64,000 nucleotides of DNA from Catonia carolina (taxonomy: Eukaryota; Arthropoda; Insecta; Hemiptera; Achilidae), in the NCBI GenBank assembly GCA_035578175.1, contig JAQMRL010000014.1, forward strand, positions 17,958,395-18,022,394, read 5' to 3'. The position numbers and the translations under genes are program-made. The first letter of the stretch is position 1. The number at the start of each line of letters is the position of its first letter. This document shows positions 10,632 to 20,752 of the stretch, in pieces. The notes under the pieces were generated by a model that saw nothing but the letters and a program-made list of their open reading frames with translations, was not told the DNA's origin and did not search any database.

Positions 10632-10872
10632 TATTTTCCACTCTGGGAATGACACCATCACCTCATTCACCACAGGGTCTGGCTGTCTAATGAAATTCAT
10701 TACTTTTAGAGGAGACAACTACGATTAGTGTCTTTTACACCTCTACCTCTTCTGTTTTTAAATGATTCAGTCATTTAATTGACTGACCATGTGATAAGAA
10801 ACATAACTATTTTTTTTAGCCCTGCAACTAACAGATTGAGTAAATAATTTTACACTCCACCTGTCCGTTATA
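10632..10872 (-). repeat. SINE-B copy (3' truncated)
   Basis: Minus-strand family sequence containing CACCACAGGGTCTGGCTGT, CCTCTACCTCTTCTG, and the head as CACTCCACCTGTCCGTTAT. The 3' tail is missing. Confidence 0.7.
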
Positions 10873-11545
10873 CATTACTATGGTAAACGTAAACCTAAAA
10901 CTGACGCTGTCTGGGCAGTAGATTGTTGAGCTATCAGCTGGTCACCATACAAAGTCGCTTGCCCAACCGTTGTTACTAAACAATTAACAGCGACACTTTA
11001 CCAGTGCACTGACTGGGCTAGTTAAAAAACCATTACAATATTTAATAAAGTAAAAGAAATATATACATAAAGAAATATAAGTAAAAAAGTAAGAATTGAA
11101 TTAATTTTACGCATTATAAATGAAGTGTGTTTTTGCGGATTCAAATAGTGTAGTTAGGTTAGCTCTGTAGGAAATGATATAAAGTAAATTTAGCTGCACA
11201 CCGCTTTTTCATTAAATTTATCATCAACAAAACAGTTATATAATTAATTTAATTTAACTTTTAATTAACTAATTCAGTCTATTTTAATTAAATTCACTTA
11301 TCTGATACAGAATGTTTTATGATGAAGAGCAAATACATCGGGAGTTTATTTAACATGTGAAAATAAATTATTGTAAAATTTATGTAGTATAAAAACATTA
11401 GTTCTAATAATTCTACGTTTACAAGTTACGGTTAGCGAAAGATTTCGCTTTTGTCAACATTTTCAATTTATTAACTCTGATTATAATGTAAGATATGTTC
11501 AGTTCATATGGGTTGTGACTTACGAAATGAAACATTTTCCAGAAT
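10873..11545. other. AT-rich gap
   Basis: No gene seen. AGCGAAAGATTTCGC near 11435 resembles a motif in the long-TIR element at 17282 and may be an eroded relative. Confidence 0.3.
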
Positions 11546-11547
11546 TG

Positions 11548-12240
11548 TCATCATCATCATCATTACCTGTCAAGGATTAAGCTCCATGGTCTGTTCAAGC
11601 ATCCATTTCTTCTTAGGTCTTCCCAAGCTTTGCTTCCCTCTAGGTTTATATTTCCATGCTCGCAGAGGAGTTCTGTAAGCTGGCATGCGAAGTAAATGGT
11701 TGGACCAATTTCTCATATATATATATATTCTTAAAGTTTCCAACAGTGACTAAACATTTAATTCGACGCGGATAGCTTCGTTACGTACTCTATCTAACCA
11801 GGTACAACCTTTCACTCCCCGAAAAAATCTCATTTCAGCAGCCTGGATAAGAGATTCATTCCTCTGTAATGACACCCATGTTTCACGCCCATGTTTTATC
11901 AGTGGTACAGCCATAGATCTATACAACTTAACTTTGGTGTCCTTCTCGTTTTCTTTCCTATTGTCCTGCGAAAGAAACGCATACAGCGCTGAATTTTGCC
12001 AGTTTCTTCACCAACGTCATCATCTTTGTCATAGGAATCTTGCATCCTAAAAATATTTTAAGTCTCGAACTTGTTCTGTAGTTAGGTAGACAAGTATAAT
12101 TTTTGAGCGAACCGGCCATCTTCCCTAGAACGCCATAACCTTTTTTTTGGCGCAGATATTCTCATGCCAAATTCTGCGTTAATGTTGTGCAACTTATAAA
12201 TGGCACGTTGGACCCTGTCCAGAAATTTAACATCAATATT
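11548..12240 (-). pseudogene. RTE-like LINE, 3' end with RT C-terminus
   Basis: Minus-strand frames give YKLHNINAEFGMRISAPKK upstream, then a long open stretch with SMAVPLIKHGRETWV, AAEMRFFRGVKGCTWLDR and VRNEAIRVELNV, then (after a stop) KPRGKQSLGRPKKKW. These are the landmarks after the catalytic core in RTE-type LINEs. The 3' end is a (GAT)n tail at 11549-11563, which supports the orientation and the insertion end. It is 5' truncated and has several stops. Confidence 0.75.
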
Positions 12241-12317
12241 AATTTTCTGGAAAGTTTAGAAAAATCACAAAACTTTTTCAATTAATTTAATTTATTACAT
12301 TCTCTTGTTCTGTATAA

Positions 12318-12442
12318 AATTGTTGTTTAGGTCATCAGCCGAAAGTTTTGTTTGAAACTAAAACCATTACCAAGTAAAACGAGGAGTGAGATGGTTTACG
12401 AATTGCCTTCCTCACGGAGTGAAAAGGTATGTTTATCAGTAT
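12318..12442 (-). repeat. SINE-B fragment (3' part)
   Basis: Minus-strand tail TGTTGTTTAGGTCATCAGCC, then AGTAAAACGAGGAGTGAG. It breaks off at CAGTATGCC, where tRNA-SINE sequence follows immediately. Confidence 0.7.
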
Positions 12443-12605
12443 GCCAGGCGTAGTGGTTAGCGCAACTGGCTTCTACGCCGGGGTCCCTAGTTCGATTCCC
12501 GGACAAATCTGTCATTCATTTTATCACTCATTTTCATATATCATCATTCTCCACCGTCTGCATTAGCAGAAATTACAAAACAGTCAGACGTAAAACAAAA
12601 CAATT
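12443..12605 (+). repeat. tRNA-derived SINE (family A), copy 3
   Basis: It lacks the first bases of the head and starts at GGCGTAGTGGTTAGCGC. It has a B box (AGTTCGATTCCC) and the full tail with CACCGTCTGCATTAGCAG and CAGTCAGACGTAAAAC. It is joined directly to a SINE-B fragment. Confidence 0.7.
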
Positions 12606-12606
12606 T

Positions 12607-13241
12607 CCGGTGTGAAACACTCACACGACTTTCTCTTGCCAATGCAAATAATTAACAAAATAACCTAATATTAGTAATACAGCATTAGAAATAAACAAAA
12701 AAACTAACCTCAATAAACATAACCTAATTTTCATCATGAGTGAAAGACGCAAAATGAAAATCAATCTCGGTTTGGCTTAAAATCGAATTTTTTACACATT
12801 TTCGTGAAAAAGAAAAACAGAAAATCGCTATTTACCGCTAAACTAAGCGTTATATAAAAACATGTTTATAATACAAAGGTAGGATTTTAAATTCTCTACA
12901 ACTTTTATTATATACATTTTTGCGATAAAATGCATACTAGAGTTGCAATCTTAAAAAAAAAGTATTTACGAGGTAAACAACCTTTTCAAGAATTTTAGCA
13001 GACATGGCGCCTACCCTAACTTGTAGAGCATAAAAAATGTAGTAAATGAGGTAATTTAAAAAAAGTCGTACGAGCCGTTTTTGAGAAAATCGCAAAGAAG
13101 TGAAAAATGACACGAATTAAAAAATAGCCCACTTCCGGTACACCGATTTTCATGAAAATGTTCAAGTCGAGTCCGGTAGCAGTATCTAGTTTAAGTTTCA
13201 AATTTCAAGTTCGTACGATGTTCCGTTCTTGAGATAATTTG

Positions 13242-13281
<40 letters not shown>

Positions 13282-13418
13282 AATCGCTTAAAACATGTTT
13301 TTTGGGTACAGGGGGTCTGAAAACGTATTGATCCGGGAAAACTCGATTTCTTATAAATCGACATGAAAACAATACTTTCCTACCTATATACGTATATTCA
13401 TATAGGCAAGAGATAGTA
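12607..13418 (-). mobile_element. HINE-like element
   Basis: It runs from the stem-loop GGTGTGAAACACTCACAC and ACTTTCTCTTGCC at left to GGCAAGAGATAGT at right, with (CA)n at 13242-13280. About 150 bases of core are missing near 12780 compared with other copies. Confidence 0.65.
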
Positions 13419-13422
13419 AAAA

Positions 13423-13505
13423 TCAGGTGTGAAACACTCACACGACTTTCTCTTGCCAATGCAAATAATGAAAAGTATAATCTATTTACAATGACAACAT
13501 AACCT
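13423..13505 (-). mobile_element. HINE-like element, 3'-end fragment in tandem
   Basis: A second stem-loop plus 13-mer (GTGTGAAACACTCACACGAC) begins four bases after the previous HINE ends, in the same orientation, giving a head-to-tail partial dimer. Confidence 0.6.
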
Positions 13506-13751
13506 ATTACTAACAATATAACCCGGTTTTAGTATAAAACTATAAGAAACAACTCAATCCGCTCCTTAATTTACCTTCTCAGAATTTCAGCAACTATCCA
13601 TTTCACCGAGGGTACTACGTTCCGGGCGAAATCTTTCGCTAGCCATATCTCGCTATCAAATCATTTTAGGACATATGTATAAAACGATTTTCTTTCTTTT
13701 TGCCTGTAGAGAGAGCTCAGAAAGTGACTGTAAAACTACGAGGATCACTCT
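13506..13751. other. Possible eroded arm of the long-TIR family
   Basis: GGGCGAAATCTTTCGCTAGCC, then a CTCGCTATCAAATCATTTTAG segment and AGCTCAGAAAGTG, parallel the right arm of the element ending at 18640. Similarity is moderate. Confidence 0.35.
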
Positions 13752-14027
13752 GTTGTTTTTGTTAAGGTCATTAACCCGAAAGGCTGGTCTGAACCTGTAG
13801 AGGTTTTCCTAAGTAAAACGAGAACTGAGGTGGTTTACCATTGTCTTCGTCTCGTGAATGGAAAGTATGCTTATCACCATGTCGGGCCGTCTGAAAAGCA
13901 CATATTTTCAACCCTGCAAATGACACCTTCACTTCATTCACCACAGGGTCTGGCTGTATAATAAAATTCATTGTTTTCAGAGGAAATAACTCTGGTTAGT
14001 GTATTTTACACCTCTACCTCTTCTGTT
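13752..14027 (-). repeat. SINE-B copy, 3' part (split by a LINE insertion)
   Basis: The minus-strand tail and middle of SINE-B are interrupted at CTACCTCTTCTGTT. The remainder lies at 14849-14992 beyond an inserted LINE. The 12-bp ACCTCTTCTGTT is duplicated on both sides (14016-14027 and 14849-14860). Confidence 0.75.
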
Positions 14028-14848
14028 TTGTAAAAACTTTCTTAAAACAAAAAACAATTCTTAAAATATTTTGTTTGGAGTGTAGCATTAGATGGGAGTA
14101 AAACACGGGTGATAGGGGCGGTAGAAAGAAGAGGATAGAAGCTCTTAAAACGTGGTGTTATACGGGAAATATTAAAGATTAGGTGGGGTGTATAATATAA
14201 TTTTGATGTTCTTAGGAGAATGGATGAAAAAAGAAGTATATGGAAGCATCTTACCAGAAGAAGGGATAGGGTAGTGGAGCATATCTTAAGACATCCAGGT
14301 GGGCTATCAGTATGGAGGGTAATATTGAGGGAGTGAATGTAGGGAGAGGCAGAGGTTAGAATGTATAAAAATAATTACAAAAGATTTAGGGTGTTATAGG
14401 TATGTAGATATGAAACGACTTGAGCAAGATAGAACAGCTTGGAGAACTACATCAAACCAATCGAGAGACTGATGATAATGAAACACTTCGTTAAATGGCC
14501 AATACTATAGGCTATACATAAAAATTAAAAAAAAAATCTTGTAAAAAATTTAATTCTGAACAAATTGGTATAAAAAAGGCAAGAAACAGTCAAATAAAAA
14601 CGGATAATGTTCTTTTTTTCTATAAAAAACTTTTGTCAGTTTCATCTTGGTCATTTGTCAGTACATTGAAAAATAACATTTTTATGTGTAAAATTTGAAT
14701 TTTAGCGGGAGGCATAGATTAGAATATATCAAGCAAATTACAAAAGATGTAGGGTGTTACAGGTAGCATGTAGAAATGAAACGACTTCCACAAGATAAAA
14801 CACCTTCGATAACTGCATCTAACCAGTCGAGAGACTGATGACAAAAAC
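14028..14848 (+). mobile_element. 5'-truncated RTE-like LINE with 12-bp target duplication
   Basis: It is inserted within SINE-B and flanked by direct ACCTCTTCTGTT copies. Plus-strand frames read LRRMDEKRSIWKHLTRRRD, VVEHILRHPGG and, near 14410, MKRLEQDRTAWRTTSNQSRD, the C-terminal pattern of RTE-like LINE polyproteins. The 3' tail (CCAGTCGAGAGACTGATGAC) occurs twice, at about 14455 and 14825, so part of the 3' end is duplicated within the insertion. Confidence 0.75.
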
Positions 14849-14992
14849 ACCTCTTCTGTTCTTAAATGATTCAGTCATTTAATAGGCTGACCATGTTATA
14901 AGAAACAGAACTATTTTTTTTTAGCCCTGTAACTAACAGATTGAGTGTAAATAATTTGATACTCCACCTGTCTGTTATAAGCAGGATCAATC
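14849..14992 (-). repeat. SINE-B copy, 5' part (other side of LINE insertion)
   Basis: Continues the SINE-B copy from 14027 with TTCTTAAATGATTCAGTCA through to CTCCACCTGTCTGTTATAAG. Confidence 0.7.
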
Positions 14993-15416
14993 TGTATAAA
15001 AAAATTAAAATGTGTAGTGAATTTGGGAAAAGCAATAAACATATATTATTTAATGCACTCCATTGAAACCATTGAAACAATTTCTAAGAGTCATAAATTT
15101 ATAGATAATATTTCTTATTTCTATAGTACCGATAATTTATGAAACGATTTTTATGTTTCATATCATATCGACAAAGAAATCAGGCAAGGATCCAAAAATA
15201 CCGGGAGCAACTCGGGTAGAGGAAATCATAAGATTTAGTAGGTACCTTAAAGCGAAAAAGGTTTTCTAAAATAAAGGTAAATGTGTAAGATGTGAAGAAA
15301 TGTTGAGAGAACAAACGATGAAAAAAATAAATGTCGGATAGGAAAAGTTGGTTCCTGGTTGGGTTGGAGTTGTTAGTTAAAAAAAGGGAAAGAACACATA
15401 AAAAGAAAAAGATATG

Positions 15417-15460
<44 letters not shown>

Positions 15461-16016
15461 AAAGAGAGAGAAGAAATGAAAAAAGGGAAAAAGGGAAAAA
15501 AGAAATATATTACGAGTAAAAGAAGGGAAATAAAAGACGTCGAAAATAGTAGGTGTTTGTGTGAAAAATTGCAAAGATTAAAGCTAACAATGGTAGGAGT
15601 AAAAACGACTATGGAGGGAAAGTATTGAGTGATGTTTTGTGAAAACGACTTGGAAAAGTGGAGGAAAACCTCTTCCTCCTCCAGTTCTACTTCCCTCTAA
15701 AAAGAAAAATCTTCAATTTTGGTGGTAGCTACTGTTGGATCAAACCACTCGTCTCTTTCTTAAAAAATATAAGAAGATAAAAAAAAAGTGTGAATGATTT
15801 ACAAAGAGTAAAAAGTTATTATCTTAAGCCGACTAAATTCTTTTGTACCTCTTTGTAAGAAATAATTTTCAATTTATCTAAAAAGTGGTAGAAAATCCGT
15901 TTTACATAGAATTAAAAGTGATTCTTAAACATTGAAAAATTAAGAAACAGATTTTGAAATAGTTTTTGCGTTTAATAATAGTCTAGGTTACTTAATTTCC
16001 ACTTACTGGAAACGCA
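14993..16016. other. AT-rich gap with a (TA)n tract
   Basis: No gene recognised. A (TA)n microsatellite lies at 15417-15453, followed by purine-rich sequence to about 15500. Confidence 0.4.
15417..15453. repeat. (TA)n microsatellite
   Basis: About eighteen TA units in a row. Confidence 0.95.
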
Positions 16017-16018
16017 TA

Positions 16019-16949
16019 CGATGTGTGGCTATAAGTAACGAGACTGACGTTGTAAAAAATTTTATTTTTATTTATACATTATCACTTATTGTCACCTTCA
16101 ATATACACTTCTTCTCTATTTTACAACGCTCCTTGTGAATTTTCCATTGTTGAAAACATTGCTGGAAGTCATCTTCTGTCAGCTACTTCAGGACACGTGC
16201 CGCTCAAAAATGTTTGAAATGAAGCAACTCCCAAAAATGTTTATGACACTTTGTACGCGACTGAAAATGGCCCATTTTTTTTGAAAACGATAATAACATG
16301 TGATGAAACGTGGTTTTTTTACTTATGATCCGGAAACGAAGCGCCAATCCATGCACTGGAAGAGCCGAATTTCACCGAGAGCCAAAAATGCTCGAATGGG
16401 CAAGTCACAATTCAAAGCATTGATTGGTTTTTTTATATTCATAGGATTGTTTACCTTCACTGGGTTTCTGAAAGTCAAACAATTAATCAATATTACTATC
16501 TTGAGGTACTTTTTAAACTACGTCAAAGAGTAAGAAAAACGCCCCGAAATGTGAAAGGACAAATCATGGGTTCTCCACCAAGACAATGCGCCAGCTTTTT
16601 CGCGTTATCTGTCAAAAGGTTACTAGCCAAGTACAGCATCTCAGTACATCCACCTTATTTATTCACCAGATCTTGCACCATGTAACTTCTACCTGTTCCC
16701 TAAGGTGAAATATACATTAAAAGGGAGAAGATTTGAGTCTGTGGAAGCTGTAAAAGAGAAAGCGGTACGTGTCTTGAAGGAGCTGACAGAAGATGACTTC
16801 CACCACTGTTTCCAACAATGGAAAATTCGCATGGAGCGTTGTAGGGATGGAGAAGGAGTGTATATTGAAGGTGACAATAAGTGATAATGTATAGAATTAA
16901 AATTAAATTTTTTACGTCGTCAGTCTCGTTATTTAATAGCCACACCTCG
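16019..16949 (+). mobile_element. Fold-back mariner element, copy 3
   Basis: TA target duplications flank it (16017-16018 and 16950-16951). The left 185 bases are an inverted copy of the 3' end, ending at ACGTGCCGCT (16203). The plus-strand transposase 3' half then starts further upstream than in the other copies, so this breakpoint is independent of the one shared by copies 1, 2 and 4. Confidence 0.75.
16230..16883 (+). pseudogene. Mariner transposase, C-terminal two-thirds, decayed
   Basis: The plus strand shows a TCDETWFFL-like segment, YDPETKRQSMHWKSRISPRAKNARMGKS, WVSES-like and HQDNAPAF-like blocks, and the closing ELTEDDFHHCFQQWKIRMERC...YIEGDNK. Frame breaks occur near 16310, 16440, 16530 and 16640. 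The N-terminal DNA-binding half is missing. Confidence 0.65.

Positions 16950-16951
<2 letters not shown>

Positions 16952-16985
<34 letters not shown>
16952..16985. repeat. (TA)n microsatellite
   Basis: A run of TA units follows the TA target duplication of fold-back copy 3 and may have been its insertion site. Confidence 0.85.
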
Positions 16986-16987
<2 letters not shown>

Positions 16988-17237
16988 TTACAGTAAAACA
17001 AGAAACTCAAGAATAAAAACAAAAATCCTCCAAATTGGTTGGCGGAAATAAAAGAAGGATATGCAAGTACTTAAAATTACAGAAAAATATCTGAACAGCT
17101 TAAGTTACTTAAAGATAGACACAAGATTCGTCAAAAAACTCGAGCTCGATGTGGTTGATAGAATAAATACATTGAAGTGTGACGCTAAATAATGGATCCC
17201 CAAACATCTGATAGATAAAAATTCGTATAAAAAAATT
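16986..17237. other. AT-rich gap
   Basis: No feature recognised. Confidence 0.3.
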
Positions 17238-17281
17238 TGGTGTGAAACACTTTCTTGCCAATGCAAATAATGAACAATATA
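17238..17281 (-). mobile_element. HINE 3'-end fragment bordering a palindromic element
   Basis: GGTGTGAAACACTTTCTTGCC and AATGCAAATAATGAACAATA are the minus-strand 3' end of a HINE. Its mirror image lies at 19633-19693. Confidence 0.6.
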
Positions 17282-17714
17282 CAGAATGTTTCGGTTAGTG
17301 TAACCGGCGCTTTCTAAGCTCATTGTACTTGTAAAAATATTGAAAAAGTTCATATAAACATAGGTCCGGAAATGCGTAGTTAACGAGTTTCGGCTAGCAA
17401 AAGATTTCGCCAAAAATTTGGAACCCTGGGTGAAATGAAAATTTTTGAAATTCTAGGAAGGTAATGTAAGGAACGAATGAAGTTGTTTCTTATAGTTTTT
17501 GAGCTGCTGAATCAAATAAAACAGCTCCCAGAACTGTATCTCCCTTATTTTTTAAAATATTCTACGTAAAACTGAACAAAAAGTTGAAAAACACTTTTTT
17601 ATGTTTGACGCACGATTTGTACAAATAAAATCAGACATCTCAGATCCCAAACTTTAAAGAATTTTAAAACCAAACCAAGAAGGATTTCTAAATTTGATTG
17701 AAGTGAGCCAATGG

Positions 17715-17905
17715 GGCCGTAAAAGCAAAAAAAAGTAAAACAAGATCACTAATGAATTATCTGAGCAGTATTCTGTTTTCTAATAGAGCTGGCATACCCC
17801 AAGGTAGCGTTATTGGTCCAGTATTATACGCAACTACCACGTGCGATATTCTGACATATCATGACAGGTCGTGGCGACGTTTGCTAATGACTACTTACGT
17901 CTTCT
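17715..17905 (+). pseudogene. Non-LTR reverse transcriptase remnant (Jockey-like)
   Basis: A plus-strand frame reads RAGIPQGSVIGPVLY, the conserved RT motif preceding the active site in Jockey-like LINEs. After a gap and frame change comes VATFANDY, aligning with the ATFADD catalytic motif but with Asn in place of the first catalytic Asp. It is too short and damaged to act. Confidence 0.65.
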
Positions 17906-17944
17906 TTTACATAAATTTTTATCATTAACACAATTTTTGTTACA

Positions 17945-18074
17945 ACATGATGCCGCCACACAAATCAGGAATAACCGTGCAGCACTGCGAAGAGCTGTGC
18001 GAACAATCCGAAAGCGAGCTGCAAAATGTATTGAAGTACAAGAACACATTTTCGAACATTTACTACAAACTTAA
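17945..18074 (+). pseudogene. Possible transposase C-terminus of the long-TIR element
   Basis: The open frame ends RNNRAALRRAVRTIRKRAAKCI, then EHIFEHLLQT and a stop. A Cys-Ile...HFEHLL tail of this kind closes several IS630/Tc1-related transposases in insects, which would fit the surrounding inverted repeats. No DDE motif is preserved. Confidence 0.35.
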
Positions 18075-18642
18075 ATTTACTTCACATTTCATTAAATGAA
18101 TCAACACACTATTTTTCTTTTTGTTCTTTTACTGAAATTTTAAAATTTTGGATTTGTTTCTTGAAATTCCTTCGTTTTCATACGGTAAGTGTAAGTAATA
18201 AAATTTTATTTCAATAACTACTCGTATTACTCATACCAATTTTCTCATAACTTAATTCTCTGCAAGTTTTGTTTAAAAATATTGTGCGTTTATTACCTAT
18301 TTAACAAAGTTATTGCACGTCAAACATAAAAAAAGTGTTTTTTTGACTTATTTTTTGAGTTTGACGTAAAATATCTCTAGAAACTAAGAGAGATACAGTT
18401 CTGGGATCTGTTTTATTTGATTCAACAGCTCAAAAACTATGAGAAATACCTTCATTCGTTCCTTACGTTACCTTCCTAGATTTCCAAAAATCTTCATTTC
18501 ACCCAGGGTTCCAAATTCTTGGCGAAATCTTTCGGCAGCTGTAACTCGTTAACTAAGCATTTCCAGACCTATGTTTATGTGAACTTTTTACTAGTACAAT
18601 GAACTCAGAAAGCGCCGGTAACACGAACCAAAAAACCGTGTA

Positions 18643-19630
18643 CAGCTGAACCCGGTTTTAACGGCCCCGGACTCTACGTCAACACGGACTTAATGTCATT
18701 TTTTTAGGCGTTGCGTCAAACTTCTATCCGAAAAACCCCTGTTTAACGTCATTAACTCGGTTGTTGCGTCAAAAGTTTTTCGATGAAATCATTTTCACGT
18801 ACAACGATTGTGAACTAACCGTTATTTGTCAGTAAATTGTTTGAAAACGAAAAATACAGTATACAGTGATATAGTACTATGTCTGCTTGCGAAAAGTGTT
18901 TGCTTGTGCGAAGGGATTAAAATGATATTGTTAAGCTGTTCATATGTGTGTCTATTACCTACTGATTGATCTACGTCAAGGTCAGTTTTGGGACTGCGCC
19001 CCCTATGTGACATGTGACCCTCTATGTGACATGAGACATGTGATATGTGAGTAGGTAGCACTGTACCTAACTTTCACATCAGACTATCCACATTTAAGAA
19101 AATTCTCTAATACTGAAGAAGCGACTGAGCAAGAGGAAGATGAGGAGGACACCGTTACGCCAACGTTTCAGGAGGCAATGCTAGCAGCTGAAACTTTGTT
19201 AAGATTTCACCGACTCCGAGAGACATCTGCCGGCACAATGCATCACGTGTAACAAGTGTACAACATTACGGAGAGGATTTATTTCGCAGAACGTGGTGTT
19301 CAAACGAAAATCACTGATTTCTTCTAATAAAGTAGGTAACATATCATTATGTAGTTTATGTAAATACAAATACGTATTTTAGTTTCCGTATTTTAATACA
19401 TAATAAAGTCTACCTACTAACACAAAGTGGTTATTAGTCTATTTTATTAGGGTATTACAATTTAAAAATCGCAAATAAAAAACGTTTAGCACATTACGTA
19501 AATTAGTAGTATACGAAATATTCTTAGTTTCGTTAGATTTACCTTGACACTAGACTTTGTTATAACGTCACTCGGATGTAACCGTAAAATTTAACTGGTA
19601 CTTCAATGACGGTAAACCCGAGTTCGACTG
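18643..19630 (+). mobile_element. pogo/Tigger-like element, internally deleted
   Basis: The ends are CAGCTGAACCCGGTTTTA at 18643 and the complement of CAGTCGAACTCGGGTTTA ending at 19630. Each is flanked by TA (18641-18642, 19631-19632). The 988-bp element carries only the 3' end of a pogo-type transposase. It separates the long-TIR element from the HINE end at 19633. Confidence 0.7.
19115..19327 (+). pseudogene. pogo-like transposase C-terminal tail
   Basis: One frame of 70 codons runs to the TAA at 19325-19327 with a single internal TAA after MHHV. It has the acidic stretch EEATEQEEDEEDT, the SFxEAxxALETLxxF-like helix (TFQEAMLAAETLLRF), and ends QTKITDFF. Pogo and Tigger transposases end in an acidic region, a short helix and a Q-x-x-I-x-x-F-F motif that in related proteins binds PCNA. 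The DDE core and DNA-binding domain are deleted. Confidence 0.7.
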
Positions 19631-19632
19631 TA

Positions 19633-19693
19633 GGCCTATATTGTTAATTATTTGCATTGGCAAGTAAAATTGTGTGAGGGTTTCACACAACAG
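19633..19693 (+). mobile_element. HINE 3'-end fragment
   Basis: ATATTGTTAATTATTTGCAT, then GGCAAGTAAAATT and a stem-loop GTGTGAGGGTTTCACAC before a T run. It is the inverted partner of 17238-17281. Confidence 0.6.
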
Positions 19694-20214
19694 TTTTTTT
19701 ATACAAATTGTTTATCTATCAGATGTTTGAAAATCGATTACTCAGCATCATTCTCCAAAGTATGATATTTTTTATATCAACCGTAGTTTCTCAATAACGA
19801 CCACCTCACTTATCGACCACTTTAAAAGGTCACAATCCGAGGTAGCTTTGAAGAAGGTTCACGGTAATTACCATGTGGGATTGAGGTATATGATAATCAG
19901 GCAAAGATGAGGTACAAATTTGTAATTAGACAGAAGAGCTGGAATTTGTTTTAACCGAGCAACACTCTAAGGAAATTATTAGAAAAGCCTATGAATATTT
20001 TAACATAGTTGTAAGATTGTTTACATACATAAATAGGCTATACATGAAACCCCTGAGGCTTACGCCCGCCGACCTAACATAAAGCAACAAATATAAGTTC
20101 TAAAATCGGTTTCTGCGCATCCTTATACAGAGTTAAACTATAAAACTACAAAAATTAAAAATCATACATGAATTTTTTCAACAAAGTGACCTAAAATTAC
20201 TTTATTTCTAAAAA
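19694..20214. other. AT-rich gap
   Basis: No gene or known repeat recognised. Confidence 0.35.
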
Positions 20215-20500
20215 TCTGGTTTAAAATAATCACGCGACCTTCTCTTTCCAATGCAAATAATGAACAATATAATCCAACATTAGTAATAAAACATAAGAAA
20301 TAAACGAAAAACTAACCTCATTAAACATAATCGAATTTTAATCATAGTGAATAATGCAATATGAAAATCAAACTGAGTTCGGCTTAAAAATACGGAAAAG
20401 TACTCTTTCACGCTAAACACTGTTCTGTAGAGAAAAATGCCTGAAATAAAAATTGTAGATCATTTTTAATTTCATATTAATTTGTTCTATGCATTTTAAA
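20215..20500 (-). mobile_element. HINE-like element, 3' half
   Basis: A degenerate minus-strand 3' end and core (AATGCAAATAATGAACAATA, AAAATCAAACTGAGTTCGGC). It is cut at about 20500, where a plus-strand HINE begins, giving a tail-to-tail inverted pair. Confidence 0.6.
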
Positions 20501-20717
20501 AGTAAAACCTTGAACCCAAACAAACATGTTATTAGCGATTATTCTGTGTGTGTGTGTGTGCGTGTGTGCGTGTGCGTGTGTGTGTGTAAGCGTGTGTGTG
20601 CGCGTGCGTGCGTGCGTGTGTGTATATGTGTGCGCGTGCGTGCGTGAGTTTGTGTGTGTATACGTGCGCGCGTGTGTGTGTGTGTTTGTGTGTGTGCGTG
20701 TGCGTGTGCGCGCGCGC

Positions 20718-20752
<35 letters not shown>

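Larger units (their letters stand above)
17282..18640. mobile_element. Element with ~350-bp terminal inverted repeats
   Basis: The left arm (17282-17640) and right arm (about 18290-18640) are inverted copies sharing, for example, AACCGGCGCTTTCT, GCGTAGTTAACGAGT/GCTTAGTTAACGAGT, TTTGGAACCCTGGGTGAAAT and the TTTTTGAGCTG block. The interior holds LINE RT remnants and a possible transposase C-terminus. Bounding target duplications are obscured because HINE ends lie outside both arms. Confidence 0.65.

Noticed and set aside
17871..18074. 67-codon frame as an intact small gene
   Set aside because: Its start is an RT motif remnant and its end a transposase-like tail; it is a chance fusion of two decayed elements.
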